From positions 331,255 through 395,254 of the forward strand of contig JANPWX010000644.1 of NCBI GenBank assembly GCA_024734555.1: DNA of 64,000 bases, read 5' to 3'. A program made the position numbers and the translations under genes. This stretch comes from Trochalopteron elliotii (lineage: Eukaryota > Chordata > Aves > Passeriformes > Leiothrichidae). The notes beneath the pieces were generated by a model, which did not search any database, was not told where the DNA came from, and saw only the letters and a program-made list of their open reading frames with translations. The stretch's first letter is position 1, and each line of letters begins with the position of its first letter. This document shows, piece by piece, positions 45,044 to 55,850 of the stretch.

Positions 45044-45954
45044 TTTCCGCCTCTTGTATTAGCAGCAACAGCCATTGGTTGAGGCCTACTGTCTCGTTCA
45101 GCTACTGGCCTGGAGCCTGGGATATTAGCTGCAGCCTGAGTGACTGGAATAGTAACTAACTTATCTCCCTGTTCCCTTTCTTCTATCTGCTGCCCTGCGG
45201 TATCTAGCAGAGTACGATAAACATATGCCAGGGCCCAGCTCACTACAATAATCCTTTTCTCTTTAGTATTACCATGGCACTTCTCTTTCAGGTACTTTGC
45301 CACCTCAGCTGGGTTCTGAATTTGTTCCGATGGGAAGTCCCAGACTATAGGATCAGAGAATTCCTTTAAAATTTGGCCCATATCCTCCCATTTCCCACTC
45401 CACTCAAGATTTCTCCTGCTTGGCTTTACTCCTAAATCAGAAATCTCATTAGCCCCTTTGGAAATCTCAGCTTTCATTTTATATAAACTGCGGACAGTAT
45501 AGAAAACACTTACTAAATTAAATGCCAGAAAGATGGTCTCTTTAACACTCAGGGGAGACTGAACATTTTCTAATAGAGATGTAAGCAATCCAAAGGAAAA
45601 GAAGGAGAACAGAGGCTGGAAAACCCCTTCCCCTGCTTCTCCCCCAACAAACTGAGTAAACAACCATAACAAAGAACCAAACACTTCTGGAACGGATTCC
45701 AGCATTTTTGTAACCCTCCTGTAAATCATTACAAACAAGCCCAGCCCAATGAGTATTCTGGTTAGTATCCCATGGCTAAAAGAACTGCGAATTAGGGATA
45801 ATACCAGGGCTATTTCTGGGTAAGGAAGTAACCCTAGGTACCACAGAGGTATTAAAACTTCAAAAAACCCTAGGGACCAGAAATACCGGCAGGCTTCCAC
45901 CCCAAATGACATTATGAATCCGGAAAAAGCCATACCAATACACCCACAAAACAA
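44926..45954 (-). pseudogene. gag: ERVL-type Gag N-terminal part with multiple predicted membrane segments
   Basis: A 342-codon frame. By eye it has about four to six strongly hydrophobic stretches in the first 155 residues, for example IPLWYLGLLPYPEIALVLSL (about 35-54), GILTRILIGLGLFVMIY (about 62-78) and TIFLAFNLVSVFYTV (about 140-154). Upstream in another frame (45960-46010) TLIIILVVLLVLWVYWYGF adds another. The C-terminal half (about 165-300) is polar and soluble, with VKPSRRNLEWSGKWEDM and a helix, EVAKYLKEKCHGNTKEKR. Such an N-terminus would insert the protein in a membrane. It shares the locus with gag, so it is most simply the first part of Gag, but a separate protein is possible. 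The ATG start is not secure. Confidence 0.65.
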
Positions 45955-46032
45955 GTAGAACCACCAATATTATTATTAAAGTTTTTTCCACTTCCTCTGG
46001 CCCTTTCCCGGCCAACGCACGAAAAAGTATAT

Positions 46033-46639
46033 TGTCCTGGTTTAGGACAAATTAGGGGAAGGTCTCCAGAAGGAGCCCCCCAGAAAACAAACCTCCACCA
46101 CCGCTTACCCCCCCAGCTCTGGGTTTGAGAAGGAATTTCTCGGAGGAGAAGTGGAAAAAACCTATTTATTGACAAATAAACAAAGACACTCCCCAACACA
46201 AGGGAAAAGAAAAATACTCAAGCAGTTGCTGTGAGGGGAGGGCGCAGAGCTTCTGTTTTCAGGCATCGAGGACCCCCAGATATTCCCAGGTCAGGTCCGG
46301 AACCGGTCCAATGATCTTCGGCGGGGGGGAAGGGAGAGAAAGAAAAAAAGGAAAAAACGAAAGCAGCGAAAACCAGCAAAGGAAAAAAAAAACAAAAGCA
46401 AAAGCAGAAAAAAAAAACAAAGCCAGAAGCAAAGTAAAGCAAAGCTAGTGGTAAAGCAAAGCAAAGCAAAGCAAAGCCTGCAGCCAAGCCGAGCTAGCAA
46501 CAAAAAGCCCAAAGCCAGTAGCCCCACCGCGGCAAAACACCCCACCGGGGTGGGGGGGGGGCAGCGGTTAGACATAACAGTGCAGTACATAGAGATAAAG
46601 CTGCACGATTGGGATAGGAGGCGCCGTCAACCCAGGACA
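46033..46639 (-). repeat. 5' LTR of the ERVL-type provirus
   Basis: Plus strand TGTCCTGGTTTAGGAC ... CAACCCAGGACA. It is almost identical to 40027-40619 through most of its length, with extra AAAGC units near 46435-46477 accounting for the greater length. Confidence 0.9.
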
Positions 46640-46644
46640 CCATA

Positions 46645-47552
46645 ATACTGGTTTTGTTGTCTCTCCTCAACTTCAAATACTACTAATTACCTCTAACTAC
46701 TTCTATTGGCAGAAATAATTATATATCACAGACTGAGCCTGTCATCAAGGAACTCTAAAATCAGGGATCTGACCAAGAATGAGGATTCTGGAGAAATTTC
46801 TCTCTTAAGATTTAAACATGATATGTGTTGAGCATTTCATACACTCATGGGTACCTAATGTAGTCAGGAGCACATCTAGCATAATGTTTCCCACAGGATC
46901 TCTATTATCTCACCAGAATTTGGTTCATTTACATAAAAACCCTGTTGTCTTTTCCCCTCTACTGCTACTTCAGAAAACCAGTGAAGAAATCATTAATAGG
47001 AACTATTTTCCTAAGACTAACTGATAAGGGCAGAAAGTATGAGGAATGCAAATGTCACTCCTGAAGAGCTCTTAGGAGATATGCTCATCCAAGAGCTACC
47101 TGAACGGAATGCTAAGAGACCCTGAACTTCTTTCAAACAGCACTGTCAGCAGAATTACAGAGAAGCAATCCATACAAAGCCCATGAGGTGAGCTCCAGAG
47201 ATGAAATTATTAAAGATCATATGCTAGTCCTGAAAAACATGTGAGAAGACATGTATCTTCTTTGCAACAGGTAGAGTTCTACACATTTATTAGTGGGTTT
47301 AAAAAAGCACTCTGACAGCTGTGCAGGTGTTGCAAATTTCATAAAATATGGCTTCTAAGCTAATCCTACTGCTGTGAACTATGGTACAGTGGCTGAGCTA
47401 GTGAATATTTCCTCAAGAATAAGGGAAAGGAAAACAGTGCAAAAACTTTGGAGTCCTTACTAGATGAAAATAAATAATGTACAGCCTATATCAATCAACC
47501 GTCAGACTTCCAAACCTCTTCAGACTTCTGCAGCTCCCAGAAATGTGTTTAG
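46645..47552. other. Unique non-coding DNA
   Basis: About 0.9 kb between the ERVL provirus and the next solo LTR. No gene or repeat recognised. Confidence 0.6.
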
Positions 47553-47557
47553 AAAGG

Positions 47558-48187
47558 TGTCCTGGTTTAGGGCAGACCTGGGAGGAAACCTCCTTAAGGG
47601 GGCACTCCCTCCCTTCCCCCCAACCAGTTCGGAAAAAAAACCAAAACCTCCTCCGAGAGAAGTGGAAAGAACCCTGTTTATTAAACAGGCAAAGCACTCC
47701 CTGGCACAATAAATTGAACAAATTGAACAATACCCGATGATGCCGCTCTGAAGAGATGACAGATTTAGGAAAGAAGTCCGTCCTGTAGGTAGTTGCTCTG
47801 TCTCAGAGCCTCTGGTGCTGGGGAGCGTTGCTGCGCAGGTCTTGGTGGGTTCCAGATGCAAGCCCCCACGGCGCTCCCCCGGCTCTTCAGTCCAGAGAGA
47901 TTTTTAACAGTTCCAAAGAAAGGCGAAAAAAGGGAAAAAAACAGGAAAGAAAAAAGAAAAAAAACAGGAGGAGAAGGAAAAAAGAAAGCAAAGCGTCTCC
48001 TCCTGCTGCTATCTACGGTAGCTAACTAACTACTGGAAGAAAAAAACTCTCCTTGTGTGTTGAATTCGACTCTCAAGGCCAGACGGTGGAGGACAGTTTC
48101 TAAAAGCAAACTGTGCGCCTCTCCCCTCCCCCCAGCTCCCAGGCTTATCAGACGATTGGGATACAAACATCATGTCACCCCAAGACA
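47558..48187 (-). mobile_element. Solo LTR of the TGTCCTGGTTTAG family, TSD AAAGG
   Basis: It begins TGTCCTGGTTTAGGGCAG and ends TCACCCCAAGACA. AAAGG is duplicated exactly at 47553-47557 and 48188-48192. The minus-strand AATAAA is near 47679 (GTTTATTAAA). It is closest to the solo LTR at 15503 and distinct from the ERVL LTRs 1.5 kb away, so it is an independent insertion. Confidence 0.9.
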
Positions 48188-48192
48188 AAAGG

Positions 48193-50479
48193 CGATATAC
48201 CTTCTACAGACATAACTGTGTAATGGTAGCAAGAGAATGGCAAATTTGATTTCTCAGAGAAGGTACTAAATTTTCCCCAAGAACTGGAAAATATACAAGG
48301 AAGTTCTGAGTGCTGAACTTGCTTGAATTTCTTTCTATATTTATTTAATGGCTTACAAGTTTTTTAGAATTTAGGCTGTGTGCTTTAAGCAGACTTCAAA
48401 ATACTTGCTGTGAGGTATATGTGGTAATCATACCTGTTTCACAGATTTTACCTTTAATTTGTGACTATTGAGTTCAACTCCATAGTAACATAATGGGAGA
48501 GTGGGTTATTGTTTGATTTGGTTTTGACTCTATGTGGTCACAAATTACCTTCTTACTTTAGTCATTATCTTCAGAGATTATCATAAAAAAGGCTTTTTAA
48601 AGGGACAGAAAATTATTACAGGTCAAAATATTTTGCTGTTCGTTTGAGACAGAGAAACAGAAACAGAAAGAGGGAGAATGAAGATTAACACATTCATTTT
48701 GGAGGAATGTGTATTACCACAAGAAAATGGCTCATTTTCTTCTGTGCCGTCCAGTCTTTGGTTAAGGAATCATATCATGTGGCATGGACGTGTTGCTTAC
48801 ATTGGAGATGAACGTCTCGGCCATCTCTCCATTCTAAATAATTTTTTTACTATAAACAGAAATACAGCAGTTAGGAAATTTTCAGCATTTTTTTCTGAAC
48901 TGCCAAGCCAGAATCCCCTGATCTTAAAGACCATTGGATGATGAAAGATTATGGAGTAAGAAAGATTAGAACAATGTACCCTTAAAAGAGTCCAACATAA
49001 AAATTTCTACAGCTTTTCAGAGAGTAAACCATTCTACCTGTTGCCTCAAGTCCACAGTATAACAATGACTTTCTAGTTTCCTTTGTTACTCTTACACCTT
49101 CTAAAATTCATATAATTTCCACCATAGCTTCCCTCTTCCTTGTTTCACAACCCATATAAACTTGGTCAAAACAGTCAGATACAAAAGAAGAACTTGTTTG
49201 TGACCTTCGAAGACTCAGAAAATTATGGTGTCTCTGTTTTTTTCCTTTTTACATTTGCTGGCTATAATTAATTGTAGTAGGAATACATTTAACATTAGAT
49301 TTTGGAGGAAGTTACATTTTTTTAATCTTCATGTTTTATTTTCCATTATAGGACACCATGCACTTTTGAAGTGGTATATTCAATAGTCCTGTAAAAATAA
49401 ATGTTCTTTAAGAAGAACATATGGGTTTCAAGGAAGAAGCAGATAACTGATACTTCCCAGCAACTAATTCAGTCAAAATCCACAGAGGCCTGAAAATAAG
49501 TGTCTAAAATTTGAATAGCATATGAGGCTACTGAGGTAACATCTTTATAATGTCATTGCCTTGTTCCCCTTTGAGCTGAAATAAGAGGTGGGAAAAGGAA
49601 GTGCCACATTTTGAAAGAAAGATTTTCTTATATTGCATTAGCAACTACCCTTTTCATTTAGCATTTTTCTTTCAAATTTTTAATATTCATCTTTTTCACA
49701 CATAACCCAGTACAACAATCACGTGTGGAAAGCTGTGTTGATAATTGCAATGACTTCTGTACTGTGCTAGAGAAGATGAATATTGATGTCACTGCCTTGA
49801 GAATTTAAAATGTAATAAAACACTCTGCTGTACAGCACAGACTGTCATTGTTCACCAGCCTCACTCAGTTTGAACAATGCCTGTTAGAAGACTTGAGTGA
49901 TTTTCTTACTAGCAAATGGAATTTTTACAGGGACAACATCACTCTGTAGGCATGTGTTTTTCTCTTTTGTGACATGAATAAGGACATGAATAATTCTCTG
50001 CAGAAATAATTTTTAGTTTTGCAGCATGCTGCAGACTAATACCACAGTAAATAGAGAAATATGTGGAAAAAGCCATTAATCAACACAATTCTGGGATGTT
50101 TTCTGCACTTTCTGAGGCTTACAAGTGATAAGTGTTGGCTTTAATTACAACATTTAAGTTCAATAAAGACAAATACCTGAAGCAACTTTAAAAGACTATT
50201 ACTTTGTATTATTAATAGTTTTATTATTACTTATATAGCAGCAAATTAGTTGCTTATCACAATACTGATGACAGAGGTAAGCAGCAAACAGCAACTAAAT
50301 CCTGTGATTTTATGAATAGTGATCATTAAACTATATACAAAAGGAAGGAATCCCAGAATTTTTCATCTTCCAGTTTGAAAATGTTGATTCATCTCCTACA
50401 TTTCCTTTTTCCCTGGATCTTGGGCAATTGGAGTCCCAGATGTTTAATACTAGATTATTTTTTCCATTATTCAGGGTGA
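48193..50479. other. Unique non-coding DNA
   Basis: AT-rich. Frames of up to 87 codons show no domain. Nothing else is supported. Confidence 0.6.
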
Positions 50480-50484
50480 CTGTA

Positions 50485-51071
50485 TGTCTTGGGTTACAAT
50501 GTAAGATGAAAGCAAAAGTATGTATTCTATTACCATGTACATAAGATGTTAAAATAGGTGGGGCAGTGTTCTTTATCTTCTCCATGACTCAGCCCTGATA
50601 ACACCCTCTGGGGAAGCAGCAGCCACTTTGTGGGGGGCCATCTCCATAATGGGCCATCAAGGTCTCACTGCATGACTCACACAATTACATCATCCCATTT
50701 TGATATGCCCCATCCCAAAAGGAAGAACCAGACATTCCTACCTGTCTATAATCTGAGCATTGGAACACCATGGTAGCACTACCACTGGATTCTCAGAGGA
50801 CAAGAGCTTGATAACCACAATTGGACCTCCAAAGAAGGACCAGAACTTTCTCCAGTGTCACCACTTTGATGAAACCACATCCATCACTCCAACAGAACTG
50901 TAGCCACCATTAAATCGAACTGTTACCACCACCCTGACCAAAAGGATGTCAGGTCATATTCTGACTTTGTCAGTTTAAGCCAGTGTTTCTGTACTACCTT
51001 TATTTTAATTTTCCTATTAAATTTTAGTTCTGACTTGGAATCTCCCACTGGTTTGCTTTCAAACTAGTACA
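50485..51071 (+). mobile_element. Solo LTR with TSD CTGTA
   Basis: It begins TGTCTTGGGTTACAATG and ends TTTCAAACTAGTACA. CTGTA is duplicated exactly at 50480-50484 and 51072-51076. ATTAAA near 51017, close to the right end, is the likely poly(A) signal and sets the plus orientation. It contains CACCCTGACC and CCACTTTGATG stretches typical of a GC-moderate LTR core in AT-rich DNA. Confidence 0.87.
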
Positions 51072-51076
51072 CTGTA

Positions 51077-53755
51077 GCAGATAAAGACAATGAAGTATTA
51101 AAAGTCAGTTGTTTTGAATAAACCATCGGGTATTCATGAAGCTGCCTTCTTTAATATGGACTACCTTCCCTCATACCAGTGAAAACAATTCCACTTGCTT
51201 GACTTAAGCAATGATCAGCCCCAGACTAACATCAGGTCCATGGTCTTGTAATATTACATTTCCAAATCTGTAAACACTGGAAAACACAACAGATTATGCT
51301 GTTTAAGCAGTTCTTGCTATAAAACATCTCAGTTTATTAAATGTCTCAATTCATTAGGTCTTTCTAATATCATGTTCAAGAGCAGGCAAATTGCGTGTGA
51401 TTATTAGCACTTCCTATTGCACTTCAGGTCTCCATTTCTCAATTTATAATTGTTGGCCCCAAGGGCTGCATCAGCTCTGTCCTGTTACAGATGCAGTGAA
51501 AGCACCCTCACAGTCACAGCTCCAACTGCCCATTCCTTCTGCATTCTGGACTGCTAGAGGAACTTTTATGGGACACTCTTACCACACCAAGAGGGAAGAT
51601 ACCCTATAGCTTTCTCAAGTGTCTACATACATGGTATCTGAATGACAACTCTGAACTAATGCTTAAAATTTAAAAAATATTTACATCAGAATGTTGGTTT
51701 AAATGAATCACAACATCATTAACACTATTACAGATGTGATTCAGGTTATGGAAGGTTTTGAAAGAGGGTTATGAATCTTCCTTGTAACTTGAGGCACAGT
51801 GTTTTCGGGATGGATAGAGGTTACAAGAAAATATTCACTGATCAAGAAATTAATGTTTTGGTCCAGCTGTACTCCCAAGTAATGCAGTTAAAATATTTCC
51901 CTGCTGAAAAACAAACAAAAAAAACCCATAAAACCCCAAACTTTTACTAAGTACCTTTTACTAGTACCTAAGTACTAAATCTGAGTACAGAAAAGTAAAC
52001 ATTTAATTTCTCTTTTAAACATGCTTCATGGATCCTATACAATACATGTCATATTTTCTAATAAGGAAAAAGCTGGGTTTAATGTTAATAGAAAGGTTTT
52101 ATTTCTCTGTATTATGCTCTGAAAAGGTATTCCTGAAAAATGTATGCCAATACATCTAAATGTTTATGTGAACAATCCTTATTAGATAATTGTTTTCTCT
52201 CCTTATCATGTTTGAGTCCAACTCATCAGTGAAAGCTGATTTCTATTTTTTTCAGCAAAAGTTAAAGGACAAAATGGTTTCTTGTCAGTCACCATGATAT
52301 TTATTTATAACAATGCAGACTGGAAAATTATGGTAATAACAAAAGACATATTTTTATGAATACCTAGAAAAAGCATTTTTAATGAAAAGCTACAGATTTT
52401 TTAAATGGAAAAATGAGACAGAAGCTTCTTGCATTCTGATTCTTCTCATGAACTGCTTCCATTTGTTTCATGAGAAATATTTTACAAGCCAAATACCAAA
52501 GGAAAAAAAAATGAGTTGATGTCCATTATGTAGTTGTAACTGCAAAGATCATTTATACAGATGTTATTTCTTTTCATTTGCTTAACAAGCAAGAGTTTAT
52601 CTTCTTAATAGCTTGTGAAGGAGTCTTCTTATTTTCTTTTTAAAGTTCAAACAAAAATAAAATTGTACATTCAGTTACTCATCAGTACTCTTCTACAACA
52701 TGGACAACTTCTTAAGTACAACTAACAAACCATCTTTTTTTATTTGGAAAAAAACATATTTTAGACATTATTTTAGAATTAGCTACTCTTAACTACTGTT
52801 ATTGCCTACTGTTCTCCAAAATAATCTCTCTTTTCAACATAAACAATGATGCAGTATAATGGCGTTTTGGCTGTTCCATAGCTAATTGTAAATTCACCCT
52901 TTCTAGCCTCTTTTTCCGGGTAAAGCACTGGGCATCCTCAGTCCAGAGGATGTGTACAGGATAGACTGGCAGAATGCAGTATTTTCAGACTTCCTCTGGA
53001 AAGAATAATTTTCAGTATAAAGGGGGGTGTTATGGGAAGGTTGTCACTAAGTGTGACAGATTACAGGTATGTCCTTTTTTCCTGTAAATTTTCTTTATAG
53101 ACACCACAGTCGACATTGCCTTTCCCAAGCTTCATAAAAGAGATGAGGACATAAAACATCTGAATTTTATCTCCCTATGTATCTTCATGTTTTCACTAAC
53201 ATTTTCATCTGGTTTTATTAGCCAAGGCAGCAGAAAGAAATCCTTTATTTAGCACAAACTCCCATGAGTCTCCATAAAGATTAAGGATGTGCTGAGAAGA
53301 GCTGTTATTCAGTAGTTCCGTATTTACTATTCCACTTTGTCAAATGTCAGGAAAATATTGTAATCATTCAAAAAACTAAATTCAAAATATTTTAAATCCT
53401 CACACACACACACAAAAGATATACGTTGTCATTCTGGAGGCTTATCAAAGCATCACATGACAAACCAAGCATAGGGGAAGATGCAAAGAATAATGCCTGG
53501 TAAATTATCCTGTTCAGTGATGGAAATAATTCCATTTTACAGATAATGCTATTTCGTTTTTGTATGCATTTTGGGATTATAACCACACTGCCAGCAGTAA
53601 AAGTATACACCATCCCTTTCTTCCTCCAAATGCTTAGTAAAATAACAAGTTCAAATATGTTCACAGGTATTTGTGTTCCTAATTGGATTCCTTCTAGGCC
53701 ACCAACTCAGAGCAACACAACCGAGATGCCTGCAGCAGTCACATCATGGGTATAT
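51077..53755. other. Unique non-coding DNA with short (CA)n
   Basis: AT-rich, with a CA dinucleotide tract at 53401-53415. No gene recognised. Confidence 0.6.
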
Positions 53756-53756
53756 A

Positions 53757-53790
53757 CTGTATAAATAGCTCTGTGAGTTCAATAAAGAGC
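53757..53790 (+). promoter_or_regulatory. TATA box and poly(A) signal pair, possible compact LTR remnant
   Basis: TATAAATA at 53760-53767 and AATAAA at 53781-53786, 21 bp apart start to start. This is the same layout as the compact LTRs at 8421, 30904 and 31331 (19-20 bp). No LTR ends or TSD could be matched, so the call rests on the spacing only. Confidence 0.35.
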
Positions 53791-53799
53791 TGAATCACA

Positions 53800-55850
53800 C
53801 AACAGGTTTCACAAACAGGAGCCTTCATTTGATAAAGTGAAAAGGTTGAACCCCCAATTTCCAAATTGTTATCCCTTTTGAAACACTAGAGGATAAATGA
53901 TTGAGATGAGGACAGAAGGGAACAGGTCAATTTTTGCTTTTTCTTTAGTATTTATCTAGGTATTGGCTCTAAAATATGTTAAATAAATGTAACAGTACAA
54001 ATTGCAGATGATTGTATGCAACACTCAGTAAATAATATGAGATTACAACAGACAATGGGCATAAAATGGACTAGAATGAGACAAAATAAACTGCTGCAGT
54101 ACAAAAAAGTGCAGTACAGTGAGAAGGCTCTGAAATCAAAAGTCCTTTAATAGCATTATGTTGTTTGAATAGCTAAAATTGATTATGATCCCTCTGGGTA
54201 GGTGTGTACTTTAGCATCCCACTTTGTGTTAAAGAAGACAAAAATTCAAGAAGCAACTGCCATCAAGAGAAAACCTTCAAACAGATTTTCTCTGCTGGCA
54301 AAATTACCATTTATATTTTACACTTTACAAAAAATACAAAGCCGTGGATTTGTATTAGAATAGATTTTTATTCATGTCAAGAGACTTCAATAGCTAGACA
54401 AACAGATTACTGTAGACAAAGACAAAAATTTTATGTACATGCCCATGGCTTAGTTGCATCAAAAATCAAAAAAAGCTACTGTGTGAGGCCTTTAAGAGTT
54501 TATAATTTTAAAAGTTAAGATCTTCTGTCAAATTAGTTTTGTGTCTGCCGTAGGAAGTGGAGCTATCTGTAGGTGTTATGCTGATTATCCTAGTACTTTA
54601 AATTGCCTCAGACCTCTGTTAAATAGAGCTTCCTCAAATGTTTCATGTCAAAGAAATCTCCTGATTTGCCATCTGGGAGGACTAGTCTGAGCAAGGTCAT
54701 AGCTTCTCAGAAATATAAGTTTAATTTTGCTGACCCTCTCAAAACAGAAACAGGACACAGAGGGACAGAGGGGCAGACAAATGGGTGAGAGGAGCAGGAT
54801 GAAAGACAAGGGAAGAGATAATTTAGAATCAAGATTGACAGATCCTTCAGTATCACTGCTTGAGGATTGCTGCTAGCAGGGAGCTACCTCCTTTCCAGCC
54901 AACAGCAGAAGCTACCAATCTATATAACACTAAGTGAAAGTAGATGTAGTCAACATGGCTTACGAGGTCTTCCTCTATGTATATGGACCACCATCTGTAC
55001 TGCAAGGTCTTGTTAGTTATGCATAATTTAATCAATTGTCATCTGCTTTTCATAAAAAAAAGGCAATGTTCAGAAACAAGTTCCACAAGAGATGTTTCCA
55101 AACACACAAGTGCCAGTTTATCTCAGTAAAACATTTAAGATCTTTTTAAAGGGCAAATGTACTTTCCCCTTATTTACATTCTGAGAAATCATCTAACCAT
55201 GCAGTTATACCTCTTATACAAATAAAATAATTACACCCTGCATGGGCATTTTTGCAGAGAAAGCAAAAGCTGTGACATCTAAGAAACTGAAAACAAGATC
55301 TTAATACAAAAAAGAGTCAGATTTTGGATGCAGACCCTGCCTACACATGCCATGGAGCAGGGAATCACCCTGGCATTGTCTTGCTGTGCAAGGCTTGAGC
55401 AAAGGTTTTGCTCCAGGGAGTGCTGAATTGGGGCTTTGTAAAGAACATCAGTATCTCCAACAGACAACACAGCATTTCAGGGCAGATACATTAGGCTCCC
55501 TCCACCAGTCCACATCTTCTGAGGAGCATGGAGAAGGCAAGGATATTTCTTTCAGTCCAGTCGTTTCAACAAATGGTAAGCTGCCAATGTGCCTCTCACA
55601 TTCATGGTATGCAGTAAAGGGACCATATTTGTGCATGTAAAATTGCTTTCACCTATTCAGGAAAAAAAAACACACTAAAAAAACCTGTACTTATACCTGC
55701 ACTTGTGAGTGGTATCATTAGCATCCAAGGCAGATGGACTCTGTTAGACAGAAGCAGTGAGGCCCCACAGACTCTTAGGATGCTACATGCAATTGTTAGC
55801 ATTGAAACACATAATCACAGAATGATTATGACAATCATAATCAGAGAAAA
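53800..55850. other. Unique non-coding DNA
   Basis: AT-rich, no recognisable element. Short frames near 54204 and 55347 have no domain. Confidence 0.55.

Larger units (their letters stand above)
40027..46639 (-). mobile_element. ERVL-type provirus with paired LTRs, gag and nearly intact pol, no env
   Basis: Minus-strand element: 5' LTR 46033-46639, gag 45954 to 43970, pro-pol 43966 to 40794, PPT, 3' LTR 40027-40619. The LTRs are nearly identical, implying recent insertion. There is no room for env between the pol end and the PPT, as in ERVL-like elements. Two oddities are that no tRNA primer site follows the 5' LTR (the interior begins ATATACTTTTTCG) and that the flanks GTCAT (40022-40026) and CCATA (46640-46644) do not match. 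The element may therefore be a recombinant or have lost its 5' interior. Confidence 0.85.
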
